Below are positions 1 through 7,883 of a DNA stretch of 64,000 nt, one piece after another; positions within the stretch are counted from its first letter, which is position 1, and every line of letters begins with the position of its first letter. Source of the DNA: Thermoguttaceae bacterium (GTDB taxonomy: Bacteria > Planctomycetota > Planctomycetia > Pirellulales > Thermoguttaceae); the NCBI GenBank assembly GCA_017550965.1, contig JAFZNK010000194.1, forward strand, positions 1-64,000, read 5' to 3'. The notes beneath the pieces were generated by a model that had not been told where the DNA came from, searched no databases, and saw only the letters and a list, made by a program, of their open reading frames with translations. The position numbers were made by a program, and so were the translations under genes.

Positions 1-4
1 CATT

Positions 5-1087
5 TTAATTGACGTCAATATAGGGATTTTTAAAGGCCAACGCTGCCGCGCCTAATAGTCCCGCCTCGTAACCAAGCCCTGTTTTTTCAATAGAAATCGT
101 TTGATTAGCTTGTTTAAATAGACAGTTCTGAAAAGTTTCCCAAAGACTTGGATAAAGGAGATCGAAAGCGCCCGCTACGCCGCCGCCTATGACGATCTTT
201 TCTGGATTGACAAGATTGGCCGCCCACGAAGCGGCTCGTCCTACGTATTTGCCAGCCTTGCGATAAACAGCTTGGGCTAACGGATTACCGCGTCTGGCTT
301 CTGCTGCAATCGTCGCAGCTGTGGCCTGTTTCGCTATTTTAATTTCTTCTTCAAGACGCATCGAGTCAACGCTCGTTTTTCCATACGCGTATCCAAGATA
401 ATTCACCCAATCAGCGACAAGAGAAGCGTCAACGCCCGAACCGGAAACCGCTTCGGCAACTATCTCGCGATAAGAACGAGCAATCGCCGGACCGGCGGCA
501 GTCGCTTCCAAACATCCGCGATTGCCGCAGCCGCAAAGCGCGCCGTTTTCTTCTACGTTAAAATGACCGATTTCGGCGGCGCCGGAAAACTTTCCAGGAA
601 AGACTTTACCGTCGAGCACTAATCCGCCGCCAATACCGTTGCTGATAGTTATCCAGACAAAGTTGTCGACGCTTTGACAAACGCCAAAAACTTTTTCACC
701 CCAAGCGCACGCATTGACGTCGTTATCGGCAAAGACCGGCCGATCGTATTTATCTTGCAATTCTTCGGCGATGGGAAAGTCGCTGATTCCTGAAAAAGGC
801 GCGTAAACCCAGAAGCCTCGTTTTGGATCGGCAACGCCCGGAATCGTCGCCCCAATACGTGAAACAGTATTCCACGAGGCTTTCGTTAACTCAAACGTTT
901 CGTCAACTGCGCTCAAAATAGCGTTCCATACGCCTTCTTTTCCAGAATCTTTTGAAAGAGGTCTTTTCGCTATTCCGGAAAGATCCGTTTTTCTATTTCC
1001 ATTTGAATCGACGGTTACGGCAACCAATGCGGAAAGCATTTTTGACCCGCCTAAATCTAGCGCTAAAATTTGTTCATTGGCGTTCAT
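5..1087 (-). CDS. ROK-family sugar kinase (glucokinase-like)
   Basis: This 360-residue protein is a ROK-family kinase, a family that phosphorylates glucose or related hexoses in the cytoplasm; some members are repressors, but no DNA-binding domain precedes the kinase here. The phosphate-binding motif DLGGSK lies at residues 11-16. DNDVNACAWGE, GIGGGLV and the ROK zinc signature CGCGNRGCLE follow in the family order. The start is the ATG at 1087, because an AGGAT element sits six bases upstream; an ATG four codons earlier overlaps that element. The gene follows the exonuclease gene by 26 bp on the same strand, so they probably form one transcription unit. An ATG lies one base after the stop (positions 3-1, minus strand) and could begin another gene outside the window. 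The exact substrate is not visible. Confidence 0.9.
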   Translation of the reverse strand: MNANEQILALDLGGSKMLSALVAVTVDSNGNRKTDLSGIAKRPLSKDSGKEGVWNAILSAVDETFELTKASWNTVSRIGATIPGVADPKRGFWVYAPFSGISDFPIAEELQDKYDRPVFADNDVNACAWGEKVFGVCQSVDNFVWITISNGIGGGLVLDGKVFPGKFSGAAEIGHFNVEENGALCGCGNRGCLEATAAGPAIARSYREIVAEAVSGSGVDASLVADWVNYLGYAYGKTSVDSMRLEEEIKIAKQATAATIAAEARRGNPLAQAVYRKAGKYVGRAASWAANLVNPEKIVIGGGVAGAFDLLYPSLWETFQNCLFKQANQTISIEKTGLGYEAGLLGAAALAFKNPYIDVN

Positions 1088-1113
1088 TATTATCCTCATA
1101 TTCCGTAGTCAAT

Positions 1114-1971
1114 TCAGTCTAAACGAGAGAATGCGACCAATTTAGAAATTTCGTCGTTGGATTTCAGAAAGTTCTCTACTCGCTCCCAGGCGTTAATATA
1201 TTCTCCATAAACAGGAGTCTCGTTAACTCGCGCCTCTAGAAAAGCGCGAGTTTGTTCAATTAATTCAACTTCTCGTTCAGGAGAAATCTTTCCGCGTAAC
1301 ACAGAGGCTCTCAAGAAGATAAAGTAAGTGTCAAGCACGTCGCATCGACAGTAGCTGTGAATCTCATTAAGGCGTCCCTCCTCCATAAGCTCCTGAACCA
1401 TGTCCCCCTTTGTGTCAATTTTGCCGGGCTTACGAAGAATTTTCGCCGCAAGATTCAATCCTCCGATGATTGAAGTCGCTCCAAAATTAGTCAGAAAGTC
1501 GTACAAGTCAAGGTGAGTACCAGAATATCGGTTACGACATTGCTGGTACGACGGCTTTTGATCGTCAAACCATTTGCCGAGAGGGATTCCATATTTGAAC
1601 GCCGTTAGCTCCAACAATGGAATATCGAACCCCCTCCCGTTAAAAGTCACCAGCTGGGGATGATCATAATACTTCCATCCGTTCCAAAAACGTTCGCATA
1701 TGTTCCTGGGACCTCCGTCTTCGATTTTTAGGACAACAAGATCCTTTAGGGAAAAATCGGAACGAATTTTTGCAAGAGCGAGAGAAATCGGAACATGAAA
1801 CGCGTAGGGAACAAAATCTGTTCCTTTTTTTTTCATTAGCTCCGTTTGATACTCCTTAAGCGCGTCGATTGGAGCTTGTTCGCCGGCCGTCCTAACCAAG
1901 GATACTAACGCGGGATCAGGAACGCTTTCAATATCAAAGACAAAATAAGAAATCGTTTCAGCGTTTGGCAT
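1114..1971 (-). CDS. Predicted 3'-5' exonuclease, PolB-like (DEDDy type)
   Basis: The 285-residue protein matches the stand-alone DnaQ-fold exonuclease family related to the proofreading domain of family B polymerases. The first acidic motif is FDIESVPDP near residues 13-21. The second is the TFNGRGFDIPLLE segment, and the third is YCRCDVLDTY near residue 210, where the Tyr/Asp spacing suits a DEDDy enzyme. HLDLYDFL lies between them. No polymerase domain is attached, so the role is likely nucleic-acid trimming or repair. The ATG at 1971 starts just before the first motif, leaving no room for a later start. It sits upstream of the ROK kinase gene on the same strand and just downstream of the efp terminator. 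Family assignment is firm; cellular role is unknown. Confidence 0.82.
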   Translation of the reverse strand: MPNAETISYFVFDIESVPDPALVSLVRTAGEQAPIDALKEYQTELMKKKGTDFVPYAFHVPISLALAKIRSDFSLKDLVVLKIEDGGPRNICERFWNGWKYYDHPQLVTFNGRGFDIPLLELTAFKYGIPLGKWFDDQKPSYQQCRNRYSGTHLDLYDFLTNFGATSIIGGLNLAAKILRKPGKIDTKGDMVQELMEEGRLNEIHSYCRCDVLDTYFIFLRASVLRGKISPEREVELIEQTRAFLEARVNETPVYGEYINAWERVENFLKSNDEISKLVAFSRLD

Positions 1972-2018
1972 TGGAAGTCGTCCGGTAACGAGCGGACACG
2001 TTTCGGATGGGTAAATAT

Positions 2019-2052
2019 AAAAAGTCGACCCGTTAGCTGATAACGAGTCGAC
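2019..2052 (-). terminator. Rho-independent terminator of efp
   Basis: Positions 2024-2035 and 2041-2052 form a 12-bp stem with one G-T wobble and a five-base loop. Read on the minus strand it is followed by five T (2019-2023). It lies 70 bp after the efp stop codon. Confidence 0.8.
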
Positions 2053-2121
2053 GCGCTACCGTCCTCAAACAGACGGAGAATCATGCAAACTCAAAAGAGT
2101 TTTATTTTTCAAAGTCAGGAA

Positions 2122-2691
2122 TTAACCTTTGACGCGTTCAACATATTCGTTAGTACGAGTGTCGACCTTAATAAGTTCGCCCGTTTCAACAAAGTTTGGA
2201 ACAATGATCTCGGCTCCGGTTTCCAAGGTCGCCGGCTTGGTAACGTTAGTCGCCGTATTGCCGCGAACAGCAGGTTCCGTGTACTCAACTCTTAAAGTAA
2301 CGTGAGGAGGAGGCGTAATTCCAATTGGAGCGTCGTTGTAAAGAAGCATTTTGCACTCAACCTCGGGAAGAAGATACTTCCAGGCGTCGTCAATCTTCTC
2401 TTTTTCCAATTCATATTGTTCATACGTTTCTTTTTCCATGAAATAGAACGTATCGCCCATAGCGTACATAAACGTAACGTCCGTTTCATGAATGTCAGCC
2501 GCTTCAAGTTCGTCGCCGTTTTTGTAGGTGCGTTCCAAAACAGTACCGCGGTTTAAGTCGCGCAGTTTACACTTATAAAGGGCTTGCCCCTTTCCAGGCT
2601 TAACGAAATTACATTCAATCATGATGAAAGGGTTGCCGTCGATTTGAACTTTAAGGCCTTTACGGAATTCGCTAGTATTGAAGGTAGACAT
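2122..2691 (-). CDS. efp: Translation elongation factor P
   Basis: EF-P binds ribosomes stalled at consecutive prolines and promotes peptide-bond formation. The 189-residue length is that of a normal three-domain bacterial EF-P: an N-terminal KOW-like domain followed by two OB-fold domains ending in NEYVERVKG. The tip of domain I reads KPGKGQA with lysine at residue 34, the position modified by beta-lysylation in the EpmA/EpmB pathway. An epmB-type aminomutase is encoded divergently next door, which supports lysine-based modification here rather than rhamnosylation. An AGGA element precedes the ATG, and a good promoter and terminator flank the gene, so it looks monocistronic. No epmA (genX) is seen in the window. 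Confidence 0.97.
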   Translation of the reverse strand: MSTFNTSEFRKGLKVQIDGNPFIMIECNFVKPGKGQALYKCKLRDLNRGTVLERTYKNGDELEAADIHETDVTFMYAMGDTFYFMEKETYEQYELEKEKIDDAWKYLLPEVECKMLLYNDAPIGITPPPHVTLRVEYTEPAVRGNTATNVTKPATLETGAEIIVPNFVETGELIKVDTRTNEYVERVKG

Positions 2692-2736
2692 CTAAAAAAT
2701 CCTAAACTTTTAGCGTTGCAAACAAATCTGTAATGT

Positions 2737-2765
2737 AATATATTGGGGCAATCGACAGATGTCAG
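2737..2765 (-). promoter_or_regulatory. Predicted promoter of efp
   Basis: On the minus strand a CTGACA -35 (2765-2760) and a TATATT -10 (2742-2737) are separated by 17 bp. The predicted start of transcription is about 40 bases before the efp ATG. Confidence 0.6.
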
Positions 2766-2817
2766 CCGCAAACAATCGCGGTTTATAACTGTCGCTTGAT
2801 CGATCAATGAATAACGC

Positions 2818-4008
2818 ATGCCGGAACGAGGATCGTTCCTAAGGATCGTCGTCGACCCTACTCAACACGCAGGTCAATACAATATGCCGTCTCGTTTGGA
2901 AAAGACGCTTCACACTCGTTTTATCACCGATCTTAATGAACTTTGCGAACGTCTTAATCTTTCGAAGGAACTTTCGTCGTCTCTGAAGGAAGCGACAAAC
3001 AAATATTCCTTCCTGATCCCAGAATCTCTCCTGGACCGAGTCAAAATTAACGACCTAAACGATCCAGTACTGAAACAGTTCCTTCCTTCCCCTCAAGAAC
3101 TTGAGAAAAAAGAAGGATTTGTTCGCGATCCTCTAAGCGAATCGTCAGCGGATGAAAACGCGCCTGTCGACGCGCCCTTCCCAAAAGGAAACTCCTGTCT
3201 TTTACAAAAATACGCAAACCGCGTTTTAATAATCAGTTCAAACGCATGCGCCGGTCATTGTCGCTTTTGTTTTCGCCGCAACCTTCATCCGCGACCGCTC
3301 TTCCCGATTCCGCAAGAATTCTCTTCGAATCGTAACGAAGAAGCAAATAATGCCGCAAACTTCCGCGAAAAGGACTCCAGCGCTTACTTCGACCAAGTCT
3401 TTCGTTCCGTTCGTATAAACCCGAACGTCAACGAAGTCATTCTTAGCGGCGGCGACCCGTTAACGCTTTCCAATGATCAGCTAAAGACGCTGCTTGATTA
3501 TATCAAAACGATACGTACTGTTAAGAGGGTCCGATTTCACTCGCGCGTGCCCATTTTAGTTCCAGACCGCATTGACGATGATTTTCCTGCATGCGAAGAC
3601 GTCGATCCTTCAAACTACGGCGCGATGCTTGTCCTTCATCTCGTCGTTCACGTCAATTCGCCTAATGAGATCAATAACCGCGTTGCAAAAGCTCTGTTAG
3701 AACTTCGTAAACGGGGATACGTTTTAACGTCACAAACGACGTTGCTTAAAGGAATAAACGACACAAGAGACACTCTTGTCGAATTATTTGAAAAACTGGC
3801 AAACTGCGGAGTCGTGCCGTATTATTTGCATCAACTTGATCGAGTTCAGGGCGCGGCTCATTTTGAAACTACGGTGAAAAAAGGTTTGCAACTGATGAAA
3901 CAGATCTCGGAGCGATTGCCAGGATACGCCGTTCCCAAATATGTGAGGGAAATTCCCGGTCGAAAGTCAAAGGTAAATCTACTCGCAGAGCCGGACGCAG
4001 ACTTCTGA
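2818..4008 (+). CDS. epmB: EF-P beta-lysine modification aminomutase EpmB (KamA-like radical SAM)
   Basis: EpmB isomerises lysine to beta-lysine for attachment to EF-P. The radical SAM motif CAGHCRFC provides three cysteines at residues 144, 148 and 151 for the [4Fe-4S] cluster. ILSGGDPL follows, as in the lysine 2,3-aminomutase family. The C-terminus reads YYLHQLDRVQGAAHF and then VREIPG, which is closer to EpmB than to catabolic lysine 2,3-aminomutases. The divergent efp gene with lysine at the modified position supports this. At 396 residues it is longer than the E. coli protein (about 342). The extra length is an N-terminal leader and a small insert after the cluster motif. The ATG at 2884 (AGG ten bases upstream) is an alternative start that would remove 22 residues. 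Confidence 0.88.
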   Translation: MPERGSFLRIVVDPTQHAGQYNMPSRLEKTLHTRFITDLNELCERLNLSKELSSSLKEATNKYSFLIPESLLDRVKINDLNDPVLKQFLPSPQELEKKEGFVRDPLSESSADENAPVDAPFPKGNSCLLQKYANRVLIISSNACAGHCRFCFRRNLHPRPLFPIPQEFSSNRNEEANNAANFREKDSSAYFDQVFRSVRINPNVNEVILSGGDPLTLSNDQLKTLLDYIKTIRTVKRVRFHSRVPILVPDRIDDDFPACEDVDPSNYGAMLVLHLVVHVNSPNEINNRVAKALLELRKRGYVLTSQTTLLKGINDTRDTLVELFEKLANCGVVPYYLHQLDRVQGAAHFETTVKKGLQLMKQISERLPGYAVPKYVREIPGRKSKVNLLAEPDADF

Positions 4009-4048
4009 ATCTATTTTTAAAAAACCTTTAAATTGGCGCCAGCCTCTT

Positions 4049-4076
4049 TTGACGATTGTGTTTGTTCGTCTATAAT
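4049..4076 (+). promoter_or_regulatory. Predicted promoter of uvrC
   Basis: TTGACG (4049-4054) and TATAAT (4071-4076) are spaced by 16 bp. The predicted start near 4083 lies downstream of the first in-frame ATG at 4056, so translation must begin later, at 4173. Confidence 0.72.
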
Positions 4077-4172
4077 GAGCGACTGAAGAATTCTCCCCGT
4101 CTGGGATGTAGGCTGTCCGATTTCCTGTGCGTTTATAATAGTCGTATCCTTCATTATCTAACTAGTTTACGA

Positions 4173-5804
4173 ATGGATTCCACACCTTTAAACAACGAAA
4201 ACGACGAATCAACGGTCCGCTCCTGCAGTGAACAATCTGCGTCTGAATCTACGACTTTCCCTGTAAAAAACCAATCTGACGCCCCTCTTTACTACGAGCG
4301 ACCTGACGGAGAACGCGTTTTTTATCACCCTGCCGTAACTAGCGAATCTCCAATCGGAGAAGACGCGGATCGGGACTTCAGCGCGTCCATTTTTGACGAT
4401 GTCAACCTCGCGACGCCGGAATACGAGACCTCTGCCCCGTCAAATTTCGTTGCGTTAACAGATGAAGATTATGCGTCAATAGTGAACGGTTACAGAAAAG
4501 CCGCTGAAAAAGTCAGGGATTTTCCTATGAAGCCCGGCGTTTATCTCATGAAAGACGGACAAGGGCGCGTCATCTACATAGGAAAGGCAAAGCGACTACG
4601 AAACAGAGCAAGCAGCTATTTTCGTCGCGACGCTATCGACGATCAACGCGTCGGCCCGCTCGTTCGAGAAATTCGCGATATTGATTTTCTCCTTGCGGAA
4701 AGCGAAATCGACGCAATCCTTATGGAAGCGCGTCTCATTAAAGACGTTCAACCTAAATACAATCGCGAGCTCAAAGACGATAAAACGTTCCCATATCTCC
4801 AAATAACGATTCGAGACGATTTTCCACGGGTGGAAGCAACGAGATCGCCTAAGAGTTCCAGCGTTCGTTTATACGGACCTTTTTTAAGCGGAGGTCTTCT
4901 TCGTAGCGCTATAATCGTCCTTCAAAAAATATTCAAATTCCGAACATGTTCCATGAGGATCAACGCTAACGATGAAAAACGCCAGTGGGAACGACCTTGT
5001 GTTTTAGCGTCGATCGGTCAGTGTTCCGCGCCTTGCTGCGCTCGTATTTCCCAAGAAGACTATCGACGCAATATTCATAGACTTCAGGAATTTCTGGGAG
5101 GAGACCGAAAACGTCTTCTGGAAGAAATCAAAGACGATATGCAGGAAGCTTCTAGAACAAGACGTTACGAAGCGGCGGCGGAATTTCGAGATCAACTATT
5201 AGCCCTCGAATCGCTAAAAGAAAGGGGAAACATAGAGGAGAACGTTCAGCCGGAAGTATTCCAAATTGATCCTCGTCGGGGAGTTCTTGGACTTCAAAAG
5301 ATTTTTAAATTATCAAAACCTCCCAGAATTATTGAAGGCGTCGATATCGCTCACTTGGGAGGTCAAGACACGGTGGCGTCGCTTGTTCATTTTGTTGACG
5401 GACGACCGTTTAAGAACGGTTATCGCCGCTATAAGATCAAAACAGTGGACGGAATAGACGATTTCGCTTCAATTTTCGAAGCGGTTTCTCGTCGTTTCGC
5501 CTTTAACGATCCGAACAATCCTCCTCCCGACATTTTGCTTATCGACGGCGGAAAGGGGCAGCTTCACGCCGCTTTATCGGCCTTGGAAAAGGCGGCATGT
5601 CGACCGGGTTTAACGATTTCGCTTGCTAAACGTGAGGAGGAGGTTTATGTGCCCGATCGGGAAGAACCGTTAAAACTCAGTCGGAGATCTTTTGCGCTAC
5701 GCTTGCTTCAGTCCGTGCGAGACGAATCGCACCGATTTGCTCAACACTACCATCACATGTTACGCAGAAAATCAACATTTGGCGATAATTGGGACCAACT
5801 TTGA
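4173..5804 (+). CDS. uvrC: Excinuclease ABC subunit C, lacking the C-terminal HhH domain
   Basis: UvrC makes both incisions in nucleotide excision repair. From the ATG at 4173 the protein has 543 residues. A roughly 110-residue acidic, low-complexity N-terminus precedes the GIY-YIG nuclease, which begins at FPMKPGVYLMKDG and includes VIYIGKAKRLRNR. A cysteine-containing segment and a UVR motif (RTRRYEAAAEFRDQL) follow. The RNase H-like C-terminal nuclease keeps its acidic and His residues in EGVDIAH, LIDGGKGQL and DESHRFA. The protein then ends 20 residues later at NWDQL. The tandem helix-hairpin-helix domain of about 60 residues found in E. coli UvrC is absent, and no downstream frame restores it. 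The N-terminal extension is also unusual. The start was chosen because the predicted promoter lies between 4056 and 4173. Confidence 0.93.
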   Translation: MDSTPLNNENDESTVRSCSEQSASESTTFPVKNQSDAPLYYERPDGERVFYHPAVTSESPIGEDADRDFSASIFDDVNLATPEYETSAPSNFVALTDEDYASIVNGYRKAAEKVRDFPMKPGVYLMKDGQGRVIYIGKAKRLRNRASSYFRRDAIDDQRVGPLVREIRDIDFLLAESEIDAILMEARLIKDVQPKYNRELKDDKTFPYLQITIRDDFPRVEATRSPKSSSVRLYGPFLSGGLLRSAIIVLQKIFKFRTCSMRINANDEKRQWERPCVLASIGQCSAPCCARISQEDYRRNIHRLQEFLGGDRKRLLEEIKDDMQEASRTRRYEAAAEFRDQLLALESLKERGNIEENVQPEVFQIDPRRGVLGLQKIFKLSKPPRIIEGVDIAHLGGQDTVASLVHFVDGRPFKNGYRRYKIKTVDGIDDFASIFEAVSRRFAFNDPNNPPPDILLIDGGKGQLHAALSALEKAACRPGLTISLAKREEEVYVPDREEPLKLSRRSFALRLLQSVRDESHRFAQHYHHMLRRKSTFGDNWDQL

Positions 5805-5896
5805 GAATGTAGAATCATACGTTTTTTCTTTTTGATATTTCCTCTATTTCTGTCTTTTTCAATTCGACACAATTTCTCAAAAATTTTTATTATTCA

Positions 5897-5924
5897 TTGA
5901 AACGGCTCTTAAAATTGGTACAAT
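5897..5924 (+). promoter_or_regulatory. Predicted promoter of the secreted phosphodiesterase gene
   Basis: TTGAAA (5897-5902) and TACAAT (5919-5924) are separated by 16 bp. The implied 5' leader is about 165 bases, GC-rich in its first half, with no recognised riboswitch. The rest of the 294-bp gap after uvrC holds nothing I can name. Confidence 0.6.
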
Positions 5925-6098
5925 CAGGTAGGTTTCGAGGTTGATTTGCGCGGCCGTCCGAGCGAGGATTGTAAGAGGCGGCAGAGACGCGCCTTCGTGC
6001 CGACTATCCGCGCGATGCATTCTTGAAGTGTTAACCGTTGTTTTGGAAAACGGAACTTTCGTATTTTTCGTTCCGCGTATGTAGTGAAGGAGTTTTTT

Positions 6099-6944
6099 AT
6101 GAAAAAGTCACTATTCGCTTCGACTCTTTTGTTTTTCCTTTTAGCTTCTGCCGTTTCTTTTGCCCAGGAAGCTAAATTCCCGCCCGTTCCCTCCGCGCCC
6201 ACGGTCGCACATCGAGGTTTTTCATATATCGCTCCTGAAAATACGATTAGTTCGGCCAAAAAAGCTATTGAAATTGGAGCCCAGGGAAGCGAGTTTGACG
6301 TTTATTCCACGACAGACGGGGTTCTTTACCTTAATCATGACGGAAATCTGAAGAGGACTACCGGATACGATTGCGCTGCGAAGGCTATTGATTCTGCAAA
6401 ACTATTCACCCTTGATTTTGGAGCTTGGAAAGGCGAAGAATTTAAAGGCGAGAAAGTCGCAACATACGACGCCGCTTTGCAGCTGTTTAAGGGAACGAAA
6501 ACACGTCCTGTCATTGAAGTTAAAGAAAACGGTTTTGAAGAAAAAATCGTGGAAGGCGTTCGTAAATATGACTTAGTCGACACGGCAATCGTTATCGACT
6601 TCAGCGCCGCTCGCGTCAAGAAAGTTCGCGCTCTCGAACCCAATCTTTGCGTCGCTTGGCTTTGCTCGTTTAAGGTAGAAAATGAAACGCCTCAATCTAT
6701 GGCTCAAAAAATCATCGACACCTTAAAAGAATGCAACACAAACGTCGTCGACGTTGAATACCATGCGATCTCTCCTGAGTTTTTAAAGATTTTAGACGAC
6801 GCCGGCGTCAACGTGATGTGTTGGACTGTGGACAATCCTCAAGATATCGAAAGATTGGTTGGCTGGGGCGTTAAGAGCATTACGACGAATCGTCCTGACC
6901 TTGTTCTTGAGGCGCAAAAGAAAGCCGCCGAGGAAAAGAAATAG
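6099..6944 (+). CDS. Secreted glycerophosphodiester phosphodiesterase
   Basis: The enzyme hydrolyses glycerophosphodiesters to glycerol-3-phosphate and an alcohol, and some relatives act on other phosphodiesters. The 281-residue protein begins with a Sec signal peptide (KKSLFASTLLFFLLASAVSFA, cut after about residue 23) and so should act outside the cytoplasmic membrane. The TIM-barrel GDPD motifs are present: HRGFSYIAPENT, then EFDVYSTTDG and LNHDGNLKRTTG, which supply the metal-binding Glu, Asp and His. VIEVKE and the late WTVDNP motif also fit. The ATG at 6099 is chosen over the GTG at 6084 because AAGGAG ends six bases before it. It has its own predicted promoter and a downstream hairpin, so it appears to be a single-gene unit. 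Confidence 0.92.
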   Translation: MKKSLFASTLLFFLLASAVSFAQEAKFPPVPSAPTVAHRGFSYIAPENTISSAKKAIEIGAQGSEFDVYSTTDGVLYLNHDGNLKRTTGYDCAAKAIDSAKLFTLDFGAWKGEEFKGEKVATYDAALQLFKGTKTRPVIEVKENGFEEKIVEGVRKYDLVDTAIVIDFSAARVKKVRALEPNLCVAWLCSFKVENETPQSMAQKIIDTLKECNTNVVDVEYHAISPEFLKILDDAGVNVMCWTVDNPQDIERLVGWGVKSITTNRPDLVLEAQKKAAEEKK

Positions 6945-6969
6945 TTTCTTTATAAAACGCGTTTTTCAG

Positions 6970-7012
6970 GAAAACAGCCAGACATTTACACGATTCTTGT
7001 TTGGCTGTTTTC
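6970..7012 (+). terminator. Hairpin after the phosphodiesterase gene
   Basis: Positions 6970-6980 and 7002-7012 form a perfect 11-bp stem with a 21-base loop. The following sequence is only moderately T-rich, so termination strength is uncertain. Confidence 0.5.
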
Positions 7013-7049
7013 AAATTGTTTCGTTGAATCTTTTTTTTCGGAGATTGTA

Positions 7050-7832
7050 TTGAGCAAACGTTTCGAGCGTAAATCTCCAGTAGAACAACGACGAAAACGC
7101 GACCCTGACTCGCCAAAGCGAACGTTTGAGCGCTCTGTCTTCTTTTCAGTCGACGATATCGCTAAACGGACGCTGTATGAAGACAATCATTTGCTTGTCG
7201 TCGATAAACCGGTAGGACTTGCAACAATGGGAGCCTCCCCAGATGAAGACTCATTGTTTACGTTGGCGCGTCGGTATGTCAAGATTAAGTATCAAAAGCC
7301 GGGCGACGTCTATCTAGGCGTCGTCAGTCGTCTTGATCTCCCTGTTTCGGGAATCGTTGTGTTTGCGCGCACTTCCAAAGCCGCTAACAGACTTAACGAA
7401 CAATTTAGAAATCACTCTGTTCAAAAAATCTATCGCGCGCTCGTCGAAGGCTGTCTCCAACCAGACGAAGCGGAGCTTAACGACGTTATTTGTGAAGACA
7501 AGGCTCGCCGCCTACTTTGGATTCCTAAACGTCTAGACGCAAGTATTGACGCCTACGCTCCTAAAGAGGCAAAATTGCGGTACAGAGTTTTAAAAAGATT
7601 TACAAAAACGACTTTAGTCGAAACGTATTTATTGACAGGTCGAAAACATCAAATACGTCTTCAGTTTTCGCATCAAGGAACTCCAATTGTAGGAGACGGA
7701 AAATACGGAGCCAGGCCTATTGCTCAACCAGGAATTTGCTTGCACGCTTTTCAACTCTCGTTAATTCATCCGACGACCAAAGAACAAAAGTCTTTTATTT
7801 CTCCTCCGCCAGATTGGAGTTTTATGAAATAG
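7050..7832 (+). CDS. RluA-family rRNA pseudouridine synthase
   Basis: Members of this family convert specific uridines of rRNA or tRNA to pseudouridine. The 260-residue protein has the family blocks LLVVDKPVGL, then GVVSRLDLPVSGIVVFA with the catalytic Asp, and later TGRKHQIRLQ and PIVGDGKYG. The usual His before Arg-Leu-Asp is Ser here (SRLD), a change seen in some RluA subgroups. No S4 RNA-binding domain is visible; the N-terminus is instead a short basic tail rich in Arg and Lys, which may help bind RNA. The start is a TTG at 7050, six bases after GGAG. The target uridine cannot be read from sequence. Confidence 0.9.
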   Translation: MSKRFERKSPVEQRRKRDPDSPKRTFERSVFFSVDDIAKRTLYEDNHLLVVDKPVGLATMGASPDEDSLFTLARRYVKIKYQKPGDVYLGVVSRLDLPVSGIVVFARTSKAANRLNEQFRNHSVQKIYRALVEGCLQPDEAELNDVICEDKARRLLWIPKRLDASIDAYAPKEAKLRYRVLKRFTKTTLVETYLLTGRKHQIRLQFSHQGTPIVGDGKYGARPIAQPGICLHAFQLSLIHPTTKEQKSFISPPPDWSFMK

Positions 7833-7883
7833 AAGTAGTCGCACGTTATGATTTACAAGCTTTAATCTCGTTTAGGAACTATG

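Noticed and set aside
2088..2110. A hairpin with T tail on the plus strand next to the efp terminator
   Set aside because: The stem is only five base pairs and no plus-strand gene ends there. The 2019-2052 hairpin is the better efp terminator.
4056..4172. An upstream extension of uvrC from the ATG at 4056
   Set aside because: The predicted promoter (4049-4076) overlaps it and transcription would start after it.
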